A DNA stretch of 64,000 nucleotides from Isoetes taiwanensis (taxonomy: Eukaryota > Streptophyta > Lycopodiopsida > Isoetales > Isoetaceae). The stretch is from assembly GCA_021234155.1 (NCBI GenBank), contig JAJEKV010000399.1, positions 64,001 through 128,000 of the forward strand, given 5' to 3'. The translations under genes were made by a program, and so were the position numbers. Position 1 is the first letter of the stretch. Every line of letters begins with the position of its first letter. The notes beneath the pieces are model-generated. The model ran no database searches and had not been told where the DNA came from. It saw nothing but the letters and a program-made list of their open reading frames with translations. This document shows positions 22,170-34,447 of the stretch, in pieces.

Positions 22170-24592
22170 TTCGTCGACGACTATAATGGGAATATGGCCA
22201 TTCCTTACGCCGAAACGACATGCAAGCCTTAGGCACGATAGGATTTTTTGCATTCATATTTCTTTTACTTTAAGGGGTGGTCCCTTCAACCACACTACTT
22301 AAATTATTTTGTAAATACTGATGTATTTTACTTCTGCAGGCCAGTAGAGCATGTGGACGTACTGCAGATCATCCTGGGCCTCACTCTGGGGGGCCATCCC
22401 TTGTATTTAACACTAGAGTTGTCTCAGGGACCTGTTTGGGTTCATCAAGCCGTATGGGTCCCTTAATTCCTTCTCCATATTAGGGACTTGTTCTTCATGA
22501 TACTTATGAGATTTTAAATATGAACACCTGAATTGTAAGATTAACTCGAAGTCGTACCACCATATTCAATGGCAGAAAAAAAATTCTTCACAAGTTTGGC
22601 ACAATTGCACCTTGAAATACACTCAATTCGATGGTTTCGTTGATGTGATATAATCTCATGACACTCAACATGGAATACAAATTTCAAAATAATATTAATT
22701 TTCTATGAACATAGGCTACAAGTGCTACTCATTTTTCAAATTTCATGTGATTTCATAAAAAATTTGATGTATCAATGAGCAAATCATAATTTTAATCCTT
22801 GAGAGACCCAGTCAGGTCCCTAAGGAATTTCTGAAAAACAGGCATCCAGGAACCATTTCATATCCATGATATTTGAAATAGAATAAGGATGTGAAGGTAC
22901 TATTATTTTTCAATGGAAATACAAACTAAGTACTACGCGTCTTGCTAAATGGATTTCATTTTTTTTTAAAAGTGAAGTAGTACTATGAATTTTCAAAATT
23001 TTGACCATCGGGGGACCTAATTGGGTCCATAAAGAACTTCTGAACTTCGAACTTTATGGAATTATTTCTCGAAAATTCTACCATAGATTTTTCTAATTCT
23101 TCTTGTGATAGACTTCTCATATCATGAATTACAAGATGGAAGAATTAGAATTCCTAGGAAAAATCATATTTGCAAAATAATGTGAGAAATGTTAAAGACT
23201 TTGAGAATAAACTTGACCCCTTTGTATTCGGCTCCACATTATATTTGGTAATAGAAGCTTTTTATATTTTTCATAAATTTTTCCTTATATGTACACTCAT
23301 GAAGGACAACATATTCTAAGTATGTAGACAAATTCTTTGTCTCGGAGCTATAATAGAATTTCAAAAAAAGTGTACGAATGAACCCATTTGGGTTCATCAA
23401 GGGACAACTCTAGTGTTAAAACTTTGTTGTTTATGAGTGCACTCTTAAGTTATTAGCATCGTAATTTCTTATGTTTTGTTAAAGGACTCCAGTCCTATGA
23501 TACGTACTAGGTAATTTTCAGCAGGAGGCACATTACGCCATGTAAAGGCTGTCCGGCTTCACCGATGAGGCGGCGACGACGCGGCGGAGCGAAAGTGCAC
23601 CGCCGAATCTGGCGGCGCCGCCAGCCTTTTACCGGGCGAATGGCCGAAAGTCTCGAAATTCTGAGGACGTAATAACCGTTTGGCAAAATTACGTCCATTG
23701 AAAATCTGACACGTTGCACTTGGAAAAAAAACACAGACGGCTTTGGCGTCAGAAAAAAAACTCTATGGCTATGGCTATGGCTAATGGAATGGCTACATTC
23801 CTACACTATAAGGGCTGATCCTACACACGGCTGGATTGAAATAGAGCTTCACAGTTATTACCATGGTATGCATGAGGATGCGATGGATTTTTTACGACTT
23901 TCGGCCGCCTCAAGATTACCTCCCGAGTTTGAGATTTTGGATTTTTTGGCTTTCTTAGGAACAGGCGTAGCTTTCCTTTGCAAGCAATGTGCTCGAAAAA
24001 CTAGAGAAAGAAAAGCTTCTCCAAGCGCCCGAGATTTCGGATTTCTACATCTTTCTTCGAACAGGCGAGCTTCCCTTGCAAGCAAGCTCTAATAAAAAAA
24101 TAGGCTTGAGAGCTCAAAGAGGCTATAATTTGACGATCTGAAGAGTCTCTGGTGCCGGATTAATTAGTGAACATAGCTGGGGATTTTGTTCAAAGGATTT
24201 GGGTCTGGAGTTTTCGGGGCATCGATTTGAGGCTGGGTCATTGATGCTGCGATTTGAAGCTGCAATTCCTCCCCTGGAGGTTCGAAGGTATGCGGGAAGA
24301 TGAGTACAGGGATGGGGAGCAGGAGAAGCAGAATCATGGCATCTTCATCCCAAGTCGCAAAAACTGGTCTGTGAACAAACAGAGGAAACCACAAGAATCG
24401 GCGGCGCCGCTCCGCAAATGAGGAAGAAGGTTTTACGCACTATAAAAATGGCCAAATTTTGCAGTAATTTCGACCAAATGGTTATTACATATATGTAATC
24501 TTGTATTACTTTGAGTAAATAAAAGTTATCTTCCATAATTTCAGTGTCTATTAACCCTAATGCTGAGGATAGCATTAATCCAAGGGGCGAGA
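22170..24592. other. non-coding interior of the Gypsy element, possibly with an insertion
   Basis: AT-rich sequence with no frame worth calling. At 23530-23660 a GC-rich patch (CGGCGACGACGCGGCGGAGC) contrasts with the surroundings and is echoed by 'cggcggcgccgctccgc' near 24395, so 23500-24420 may be a separate insertion. At 23935-24095 two diverged ~110-bp copies share 'aacaggcg.agctt.cc.ttgcaagcaa'. Confidence 0.4.
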
Positions 24593-25810
24593 ATGTGACG
24601 TTCTAGGTATTTATACGGTATACGTATGCATACTATGACACATCACCAGTATTTAACCAGACCCCTAAGGGTCAATAGGGGGTAACCTGGGTTCACTTAA
24701 AAGGAATTTTACTAGCTATGCTAATAAAATTGGTGGATAAATAACCTAATTATGCTAATTAGATTATGATTACTTCAATGGAACCAACAGGGGAGCGCCA
24801 CCTGGCCCAAATCGATTGGCCAAGTGAGACTTGCCAATTTGGGAGGAGAAATTGGAGTCCTACCCCCATTTCTACCCCAAAATTGATTAGGGAAGAGGAG
24901 AGGGAGAGCAGTTACCAGTTCTTGCCAATAGGCCCGAAGAATGGAGGCTTTCCGTGATAATGGCTCTAGCCAAGAGACTGGTTAGTCCCTAGATAGCTTG
25001 TACTTCTGCTAACACTTCTTTGGATAGATGGAATGGTTAAATTCTTTTTCATATGTTATTATGATGATGATGATGGAGACTTGAATGGTGTTTATATTCT
25101 TTCTTTCTGTTCCCTCCGTGTATTGGGATTAAGAGAAGGGTAGAGACCTGAAAGCCTCTTAGAAGTAGAGATGTTTTTAGCTAGACCCCCTTAGTATCCA
25201 ATAATTGCGGCCTATGCACAAGAGCCCACCTGGTTGTGGATGCTATTCTGTGATTCAGCACCAAACAACGGGCACAGTGGTGAAACGGGGGTGGAGTCTT
25301 GCCTAGCGTGGCTACAAGACTCCTACAGTTTGCTAGACTTATAGCCGGTCCTCGCGGTGGGGCCAGGTATGGGTCCGACACCTCTTGGGTCGCGGGAACG
25401 TGCCTATATGGATGTCCTAGGCGCGATGGGCGCGCCTGGCGGTCCATAGATTTTGGGGGGTTCAAGTCGGGTACAAATGCGGGGGTCGCTAAGGATGCAC
25501 ACATTCTCTAGCACACCCAAGGATCCATTATGTTCGAGGAGGGGACACTTCCTTGACTTGCCTCATCGGACCGGGGAGATGTAACCCGGAGTAGTCTCAT
25601 AGGGTGACTCTATGAGATTGCGTCTCCGGAAGGCTACAATCATGCATAGCATGTTTCAGCCTATCTGCAAAGTGTGCACAGGAGGGGCGGATGGAGTGGA
25701 CTACCCTAGCCATCTCTTTTTACCAAGATCCGACCTCTATTTTTGCCTCTCATATTTCTATTTTGTAGGGGAATGGAGGTTAGTCCTCCATTCCCGATTT
25801 TGCGGGTGAC
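24593..25810 (+). repeat. right LTR region of the Gypsy element (3' boundary uncertain)
   Basis: Begins TGTGACGTTC like the left copy. It continues through the 25220-25715 block shared in inverse orientation with 16487-16960. A palindromic 'gaatggaggttagtcctccattc' sits near 25771. I place the end near 25810 by composition only. Confidence 0.5.
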
Positions 25811-25814
25811 CCGC

Positions 25815-26090
25815 GCCCGGCTAAATCCGGTCGCAGGACCTCATCTGCAAAACCAGGAATGGAGTCCCAACCTCATTCCCCTATACATTATACTTGGCAA
25901 AGAGCATGTGAAAAATATTATCATAATGTAAACAAGTGGCATTTACAATTATGTTAAAATTTAACTCTTCGCACCTTACCCATTATGAATAAATTATCTT
26001 GCCGTTGGCACCAACTTTTATGTTAAAAATTTAACATAAGGAGTTTGATTTTAAAGAAAAGGAAAAATGCTTCCACATATACAAAATGGA
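25815..26090. other. gene-free AT-rich stretch
   Basis: Low-complexity sequence with 'tatgttaaaaTTTAAC'-type inverted motifs. Nothing else is seen. Confidence 0.4.
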
Positions 26091-26094
26091 CTAC

Positions 26095-26460
26095 GTAATT
26101 CACACCCTGGCCCTGATTACGAACAGCAGAGGGTTTTTTTGCTTTCAATCCGGTGGTAAGAAGAAGGAAGAAGGTTTATTTGCTGGGTTTTTTCATAAAT
26201 CATTGAAGGTTGAAGGAAAAATCAGTGTAGATGGCTGTTTCAGAGTGATTTCTGGCCTTGAGCAAGATTTTTTTGGCAGTCGAAGCAAGTATGGAAGTCT
26301 GAAAGCAAGTAAGCAAGTATGGAAGTATGGAAGATTTTGCCCTGATTACGAACAACAGAGGGTTTTTTCCCTTTCAATCCAGTGGTAAGAGAAGGAAGAA
26401 GGTTTATTTGCTGCATTTTTTCATAAATCAAGGAAGGTTTCAGAGTGATTTCTGGCCGGA
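26095..26460. repeat. diverged tandem duplication, ~240-bp unit
   Basis: Copies begin CCCTGATTACGAACAGCAGA (about 26111) and CCCTGATTACGAACAACAGA (about 26340). They share 'ggaagaaggtttatttgctg' and 'tttttcataaatca'. Confidence 0.8.
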
Positions 26461-29400
26461 ATAGAAGCAAGATGTTGCCCATTTGCAAGAAGATGGCAAG
26501 AAGATGTTTTATTTGCAAGAAGATGCCCATTCTGGCCGGAATAGAAGCAAGATTGCCCATTTGCAGTCGAAGCAAGTCTGGAAGCAGGTCCTTGAAGTGG
26601 CGCAAACAAATCCTTGAAGCGGCCCTTGAAGCGAGCCGAACAAATCCATACTGAACATGGAAATCCATGCTGAACAACTCCGAGCCGAACATGGCGTTTA
26701 ATCCATGCTGGAACCGTCGCCATAGCCAAAAGCCGTCGAAACAGAAACAGACTGCAAGAATGGAAGCAGCGGAAAGAATGGAAGCGGCGGAAAGGCGGAG
26801 GAAATAGTGGAAGCGGCGGAAAGAGAGGCGGAAGAATTGCTTCCTATAATTTTAGAGCAAAATAACAGTAATCAGGGCCAGGTGTGTATTACGTTAAGTA
26901 AATGGCTAATAAGATGAATTCAGTTAAAAAGAAGCTCACACAGACTAAATGATGTTAGTGGCTAACACGATGGATTTTGCTAAAACTTTCACACATGAGT
27001 TATTATGCGAGTGGGTGACACAAAAAAAATGTAATTGTCTTAAGCGTGCTCTAGGAGGGATTAATATTTGCATTACAACCATTAAATTTTTTAAGAAAAT
27101 GTTAATAATTAACAAAATTTTATCTACCTTAAAATTTAGCCCGTTCTTGAGCTCTGATGCAGTCAGATTTAGAGTTCAAGCGGCCAAATTTCTGATACAA
27201 TCTCTGTCTATGGCAGCCAGAAGCAGCCCTGGTTCTGTCTATTTCTTAAACATTGCACTAAATATGACACATTACTCTCCACCTCCATCCGTCAAATGTT
27301 CTGGTATAGATCACAACTGCACTGTAAGCAATGCCTATGGAGCATGGCCAGATCGGATCTGTGTAGAGCAATCGAAGTTGCATACCCTAAAACCGAAGCA
27401 GAGATTGTGAGCTCTGTAGCTTCCGGAGTGAAGATTGTTTCCGGCATTTGCATCTTGGCTTCTGTCCCTGGCTTGCATGAAACAGAGATGAAGAGCCAGG
27501 GACTGTCAAGAAACAGAGTTGAAGGCGGCGAACAGAGACTGTGCAGAAACACAGTAGAAGGCGGCGAAGCAGGGACTGTGCAAAAATCAAGTACAACCAA
27601 GGGCCATGTGATATCATAACCCCCATATGTCAAATGCTACAATGCATGGGGTAAGCACATGGCCAACACTCATGTTATAACTTCCATAGTCGAACGAAAA
27701 AAGAATTCCTCAACTACTGCCTAAGGTCCAAATCATTCATGGCAAGTACCTGTTACTAAAGCTCTGAGAAAAAACCATCAATCTTCTTTTTTCCCATCTG
27801 ATTCAGAACTAAGCCTTACATAAATGAACAGCCTATTTCTTCAAAGCAGCGCATCTTACTGGACACATCCCCACCAGGTATAGAAAGATCAATGCTTCAT
27901 GACCAACTCTTACGTTGGCTGAATAAAAGAGCAATCTATAAAACAATGCTCAACCGTCTCATCTGCATACTGGAACAACCTATTTCAACGTCTCGATAAT
28001 ATTACATGGTTTATCCTCGGTGCCTTATGGATCCCTTAACTAAGATGATCCTGAACTTGAGCTTCTGGAGGAAAACGTTTCTTCACATTGTAATATAAAA
28101 TGGTCCTTTCTGGACAGCATTCTGAAGCTGGCTGACATTCTCAAAAGAGCAGGGGTCACCACATGCATCTTCCTGACTCCATGCTTCTCTGTGCAATAAC
28201 TGTTCAGAAACACAATTTAATTCCTCCTCCCAGCTTTTCGAAGATAGACAAACATTACCCATGCTTAAGCCAAAATGATTGACATGCTATTAATAATCCT
28301 TTAGAACATTGGTAAGGAGCAATTTGCTTGTTTGTTCAAGAAGAACCGTAATTCAGAATGCCTTCAGCCACAGCAAAGAAGCCCGTGCATCAATCCCGCC
28401 TCCAGCCTAAACCTGCTTGTCCAACATTACTAAATGCCTGAAGAGGAGACAAGATTCCATCCCCCTTGTCCCCCAATCTTTGGCCCTGGAGATAAGATGA
28501 TACAATGGCATCAGAAATATTATTTGGACCAGTATATGCATCGTTCTCTTTAACACAAATTACGACACATCAATTTGCACAATCACAGAGCTGTGGTTTC
28601 AGGGTTATGCAAGGTGGTGTGCCCTTTATAATTAAGATCATCTTATCCAGTGCAGCCATCTGAATTGGACCAGTTCATTAGCATGAGTTGGAGGGCTGCA
28701 AAAGTATGATGCTGATGAAGCAAGATTGCTACATTGACCACGCACTTTTAAAGAATCCTAACTACACTTATTGCAAGCCATGCTCCAAGTTTCTAAGTAG
28801 CTGTCTTCACTACATTTGAAGAGAGGAATCACATGTATAAACTAGCACTAAAAATTCAAGCTTTACAGGAACAAACTACCTGATTATTTTTTTATGGCAA
28901 CAATAGAGATATCATGATCTGGGAGAAATACTTTTGTACAGGAAAGAAGGTTATATTAACGTCTATATGAAAGACCACTTGGGTCAGGGAGGAATGCTGA
29001 CAGTAAGTCTCCACTCAAGAGAAAGGGCAATGGTATGGATCTTCCATCTTCTAATGCAACTCGTTCATCAAGCTCAGTCGCAACTGGATCCATTGGGCCA
29101 GACATTGATGTAAGGATCCTTCCTACTTTGAAAACAGCAATTTACAAACTGAGAAACCTGAAACGTAAGCATAGAGTACAAAACAACTTAAGGGTTTCCA
29201 CTTCATTTGGGTACCATCGCACGTGCCCAATAAATACCTAGCCTTCAAAAGTATCCATGTGCCCTTAGGAATGCCAAAGCATTGGTTTCAAGCAATGCAC
29301 TGTTATTGCATGTTACATAAAAATTTGAGACCTGGCATGATCATCAACTCACGCGAAGAATGGCATAGAGGAATATGAAACTCACTTCATCTATTTGACC

Positions 29401-29540
29401 CACAAGTTAACATTCCGAAGACATGAGCAGAGGGGATGAATTATGGGCTCTTTCTGAGGGCAGTCATCCTTTCCCATTCACAAGTCATTTGATAATCTGT
29501 GATTGTAATAGATGCAAATCTTTTGTTCCACACATACCTC
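26461..29540. other. no supported gene; short purine-rich duplications
   Basis: At 26455-26565 'ctggccggaatagaagcaag' recurs twice. At 26755-26830 'ggaagcggcggaaag' repeats. At 27515-27580 'gaaggcggcga.cag.gactgtgca' is duplicated. The 27000-29500 part has no recognisable domain; it may hold 3' exons or UTR of the minus-strand OCRE/G-patch gene, which I could not resolve. Confidence 0.4.
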
Positions 29541-29544
29541 TTTC

Positions 29545-32149
29545 CATCCCATGTTTTTTAGCAATTTCCTCCCAATATTATCACCACCAAGTGGAGGTAC
29601 AAAGGACGCTTCCCTCAAAGCATTTCCAACCTCAGTTTTTGCATCAGCCTCCACCTTTTCCAACTCCCGTACAGAAATGAATTTTTGGCCAGGCCCACCT
29701 CCAAATCCTCCATGAAGAACCCTCCGATCTGCTGCCCGATCACGATATTGTTGTTTTCTCTGAATCCATATTTCCAGATGAGAATGAGATTGTCTACGAA
29801 TGGCCAGTCATCTTTTAACAAAGATACCTTTTCATGCTCCACAGATTCGTTTCTTGTCATCACATGAATTGAATTGAGCTTTTGTCTCTACAAACACAAA
29901 GTCACAACACAAATGCCTCTTAGCCATGTTTTCCCATATTCACTTGGGTGGAAAAGAAAATAAAACGGGATAACTTAGTTCATAACCTTTTTTCAAAATA
30001 TGCAGAAGCATTTAGAACTTCAAGATGTGAAGTTTGTAATCAAAATTGTTTATTTTGAATTGTTTTTAGTAACCAGCTGTTACAATCAGACATGTTTGGC
30101 ATTGCCTTCTATTTAGCTCACTTTCCTCCTACTCTTCTATGCTATTCTGATGTGAAGATGCCTTCAAACAGGTTTTGATTATTATTTAGATACTTCAAAA
30201 AAACCTGAATTGCGCACTGGAAGCTCTTCATTAGTCAAAAAGACTTCTTATATCTTCTACCATGTTGAATAAAGAGTTGTTTTTATGTACCTATAGATGT
30301 TGGTCTAAAGTGCTATGGATTACATGTACGAAAATTAAATTCAATGAATCCAGTCGATCCTTAATCTCGTACTCTGGCCATTGCAACAATCCTAGTCATT
30401 ACATGAAGCCTGGTTGCAGTGCCTGAAGCTATGATTTTGATGGAAGAAGAGAATCAATCTCCTGGAATCCATTTCTTTCTTGCATGTGTAATGTTTCTCT
30501 CTCATCAACACTCAACCCTGCTAGAAATTTAGCATTTCTTAAAAGCAACCACTACAATGTCTAAACACAACAATGTCTAAACACAAGCTCAAGATCTACC
30601 TTCGAAGGGGCTCTAACACCAGACAATATGTGATCCATGTTTGGTACAAAGGGCTTTGAAATACAAACTTCTTTACAAATCTGACTGCTTGCTTCATCTG
30701 GACAATCTTGTTTGACTGCAGAGGCCAGTAAAGGAAAACCCCAGTTCATTGTTGGATTTGCTGAATCATACATGGTAACAGTTGCAAGATATTTGGAGCT
30801 TGGTCTATGTAGCAAATATATCCTTCCTGTAAAATACACATAGTTGTGATAATCATCATCAAATGACTGCAACAAATGTCTCAACAGGATACCTGATGAG
30901 ACCTTTACTAAGTCAAGATAAGTTTCACAAATGGGGCTGGTCTTGATCAATCCGCTTGAGCCTCTCAAAGAAGGATGGAATTTAGCCGCAGGACGAACCA
31001 ATCGGCCTACTAAACGTAAGTCTGAGGACTTCCCAGATGTTGTAAACCAATCCCATAAGTCTATGACATGAACGGACAATTGGTCTTTTACGCATGCCCT
31101 TACCACTTGCCCGAATTGTGCTTGCCACTGCTGTTCTCTTTCTTCATTCAAGAGACGTTCCTCTTCACAAGGACTCCCAATATGCAATGAACAGCTGTCT
31201 GCAATCCCTTTATTATTGCAAAGGGTATCTTCTTCCACTTTCTCTAACGCATTGACAATGTCACAGCTTCTTGGAACTAATGGACTTTCTGATTTACTGT
31301 TCTCTTCATCAGAAAGAGGAAGAAACACCTTGTCCATGCACTCACCTGTGGAATGACCACTAGATATAGTTTTGGTTGTTTCAGAATGGTAGCTGCAAGG
31401 CCCATTCTGAGAGGGATTGGTTCTATAACCTTGCAGAAATTTCTCAATCAAGGTTTCTTCAACCCTGCCAGAAGTGATGAACATTCATTTTCACCTTCCT
31501 CAAAATCGCACCCAATAATATATACATACCATCCTGAACATGGTTTGATGTCTGATAGAGCATCCTCATCACACTGTGAATTCTCATGAATTTCTCCTGC
31601 CACATAAGAAGATCACCTCTTAGTGGACAGTGGATGCTACAACAACAATCAAATGAAGTTCTGCAGAAGAGCCAGTCAAAATGGAATTTACTGCATTAAT
31701 CAGCAAAGCAACAGAGAGGAAATGGCCTTCACTGGCCTTACCATTGTAAGAGACTTACTTGTATCTGGGTATTCATAGTCTGATCTCTGGTTTTCAGAGG
31801 ATCCTTCATAGAGATAATATGCCCTTGAGCTTCTGTCGTAGTACCAGTAAGAAGAAAGACGTGCATCATAATGCCAGAGGGGAAACTGAGAATCGATGTT
31901 TTCAACACTGGATGATGTAGTCAATGAACAGCAATTTCGAATTACTCTATTACATGGAATATCTTCCTCAGCTACTTCATTGCCCAGTGATTCTATATTT
32001 GCATTCTCTTGTACCCCTGGAGACCCAAGTGGTTTATATACCCCATTACTTAGACTATAATATACCCCGGTACTACTGCAATAATACCATTCCGCAACTG
32101 GATCGTAGTAGAAGCCAGATCTGCCATAAAAATTGCAGTCTTTCCACAT
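29545..32149 (-). CDS. OCRE-like plus D111/G-patch domain protein (putative RNA-processing factor), multi-exon
   Basis: Minus-strand exons supported by splice sites and frame: 32149-31759, 31596-31530 (joined through codon AGA), 31464-30600 (joined as ...CSGW/VEETL) and a 3' exon about 29817-29562. The N-terminal part has repeated aromatic octamers (YDPVAEWYYCSSTGVYY, WHYDARLSSYWYYDRSSRAY), like the OCRE domain of RBM5/RBM10 and plant SUA. The 3' exon gives YRDRAADRRVLHGGFG, a motif next to the G-patch in that family, then NIGRKLLKNMGWKE, the start of a G-patch. Such proteins work in pre-mRNA splicing in the nucleus; that role is inferred. The middle exon has no domain I know. The splice phase between 30600 and the 3' exon does not match directly, so an exon is missing from my model, and the second half of the G-patch was not found. 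Further 5' exons are possible. Confidence 0.72.
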
Positions 32150-32154
32150 TTTAG

Positions 32155-33187
32155 GGAAATATCCATATCATGTTGTTGATCATAATGCATCAAACAATCA
32201 GGTTACTAAAACAAGCTATGAGTGAGAACTGAGAGAGGATGTACTCTCATACGAATGCTACCAAGACAAAATAATATTCTACAAAGCAGAAACGGAAGAG
32301 AGGAAAGAGATGATAGAGCTCGCATGTAACCCAAATAACACAAATAGACATTCCATATAATGCTTTAGCGTCAAATACGACCTCTGATGCTTAAGCACAT
32401 GTATTATAAGTTCAAGAAGCTTGACAACTATCTAACCAGGAGTGTCAATTGGGCGGAGGCCACATACCCTTCATGATAAAATAGAGAAGCAGACGAATCC
32501 CACACGTAGCCTGAATTTTCGTCGGTATCAAGAGGCCCGATATCCTGTGTCATTCTCGGTTGCTAAATTGTTGAAAATGACGCTCCTGTGGCGCATCTTC
32601 CATCCGTTGAGGCAAATGTCTGGAATACATGTTCTGTTGTACAAAATCGATATTTGCTTCCTACAGTTAGTGCTTGCTTTTCTGGTGCACTTTCCAGAAT
32701 TCATTTCAATTCAACTGGATGGAAGTTTTATTAAACCAGGGTTTTGCCCTAGGGGAGGGTGGCCATTGGCTGCGCAGGTGCCAGTTAGGACGTCGAAAAA
32801 ACCTTTTGCGGACGTGGAAAATGACCGAAAAAATTCTTAGATTAGACCATGTAGGCTCCCTTCTATGACCACATAGCCTCCGGCTCCGATGGTTACCAGA
32901 CTGCATAGACGTCCTCGTATCAGTGTTACCGGATGACCTTATTAATTGAAGCCTTGCCGGATGATGGAGCCTCCATTCGTGACAAATAATCTGTAAACTG
33001 GCTGCCTTGTAAATTGCTTGATGATGGAGGCTTTCCTTATAACAGGCTATAAATCTCAGGTAAGTTTCTTTAGCTTATGCTTTCATCACTTTGAAGTTCA
33101 TAAATCTGCAATATTTGTATAAAAAGAAAGGGAAATAACTTATGCTAAAAGAATAGGCTAGAAATCCATCTGCCTACGATTGTTGCA
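32155..33187. other. gene-free stretch upstream of the OCRE/G-patch gene
   Basis: Probably holds that gene's promoter and 5' leader, but no convincing TATA box or upstream exon can be picked. A 132-codon plus-strand frame (32442-32840) matches nothing and overlaps frames on the other strand. Confidence 0.4.
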
Positions 33188-33206
33188 AATAGAATAGAAT
33201 AGAATA
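33188..33206 (-). repeat. short (TATTC)n tract
   Basis: About four TATTC units on the minus strand preceded by GCTAAAAAAAC, echoing the retroposon ends at 2244 and 10985. Only about 13 bp beyond the tract match, so it may be a heavily truncated copy. It lies just 5' of a plus-strand LINE. Confidence 0.5.
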
Positions 33207-33379
33207 GTTTTTTTAGCAAATAGTAGTATTACTATTCCATAGNAGGCTGAATAGGGAAGTTCATGTGTGAATGGTTGGTGAAGGCTTTACTCGCAAAGCT
33301 GACCAAGAAATGCTTTGCAAAGAAGAAAGCTCCCCGCAGCGAGGGACACCGTGGCACATTCATAAAACCCCTGATTTGA

Positions 33380-34438
33380 CGCGGAATGTAAGGCTCTAAA
33401 GAGTCAGCTACGCACCATCTTAGATCCACAGCTCCGGCCACAGGCCATTAGGGACTATAAGGCATTCTTGAAATCTAAAAAGCATCGCTACATTGCAGAA
33501 AATCAGCAACGCATGTTTGATCTACTGATGACTGAGCCAAAAGCCTTTTGGCGTAGAGTGTTGTATAAGAGGCATCAACCACCTGGAAATGTTACCGCAG
33601 ACTAGTGGAGACAGCGGTTGGAGGAGTTGTATGACCCCCCAGGAGCAATTGCTGACGTGCCAGATCAACTAGGAGAAACACTACAGCTCTCAGAGGCGGA
33701 CATCCACCATGGTCTTAGGCATCTTGCTAATGGTAAAGCAAAGGACTTGCAGGGACTTCAGGCCGAGCTGTTGAAATGGGGTGGGCCCGCTTTGCTCGGA
33801 CCTTTGACAGGATAATCAATCGCCATCGAGAGGGCCTCCCCGCAGAATGGATGGTTAGCAAGGTCACCCCTATTCATAAGACGGGAAGGTGGATGACTCC
33901 ACCAACTACCGTGATGATCATGGTGAGCCCGCTATCGCGAAAAACTTCTAGCGTGGGTGCTGGAGAAGAAGTTAACGCAATGGGCGGAGGAAACTAGAGT
34001 GCGTGTAGTTGGCCAGGCAGGTTTTCGCCCTGCCCACTCCATGAGTGATCATATTTTTACTCTCAGAATCCTTATGGAAGCTAGCCGCAATGCACGACGT
34101 GACCTGTATTGCTGTTTCGTGGATTTTAAGGCTAAGATATGATACGCCCCTCGAGACCGTTGTGGCAACGCTGTGAGCTACATGTCCCACAGGATTTGCA
34201 AAATGCCATCTACCGGCTGTATGACGGAATATATGCCACTTTGCCTGCGTCAGACCACCGGGTGACCAGCACCATAGGTGTTAAACAGGGATGCCCGTTA
34301 TCTCCAACTCCAACGCTTTTTGGACTCTATATTGACAAGTTGGAGACCTGGATGCAAGAACATGGAGGTGGTGGCCCGCAGTTGCCAGAGGCATATACAG
34401 TAAAACAATTGCTCTATACAGACGATCTGGGCTTATTA
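33380..34438 (+). pseudogene. LINE ORF2 remnant, 5' part (LINE 3, split by a transposon)
   Basis: Carries the region before and including reverse transcriptase: KKHRYIAENQQRMFDLLMTE, LRHLANGKAKDLQGLQAELL, QAGFRPAHSMSDHIFTLR, KQGCPLSPTPTLFGLYIDKL and the catalytic box as YTDD (about 34413-34424) rather than YADD. Stops and frame changes near 33603, 33780, 33930 and 34140 inactivate it. It stops abruptly a few codons after YTDD and resumes at 43831. The single N of the window (33243) lies just upstream. Confidence 0.88.
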
Positions 34439-34447
34439 CAAGGGGGG

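Larger units (their letters stand above)
19727..25810 (+). mobile_element. Ty3/Gypsy chromovirus, internally deleted and inactive
   Basis: Direct repeats starting TGTGACGTTC at 19727 and 24593 are the LTR 5' ends. Between them lie remnants of reverse transcriptase/RNase H, integrase and a chromodomain, in the order of chromoviruses. The left LTR is cut after about 180 bp and joins directly to late reverse transcriptase sequence, so gag, protease, primer site and the catalytic half of reverse transcriptase are gone. The right boundary near 25810 is uncertain and I could not find a target duplication. Confidence 0.85.

Noticed and set aside
26240-26692. 150-codon minus-strand protein
   Set aside because: It lies across purine-rich duplicated sequence; its peptide is low-complexity and repeats with the DNA.
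33188-33206. Full retroposon copy
   Set aside because: Beyond the (TATTC)n tract only about 13 bp match the family, too little to call a complete element.
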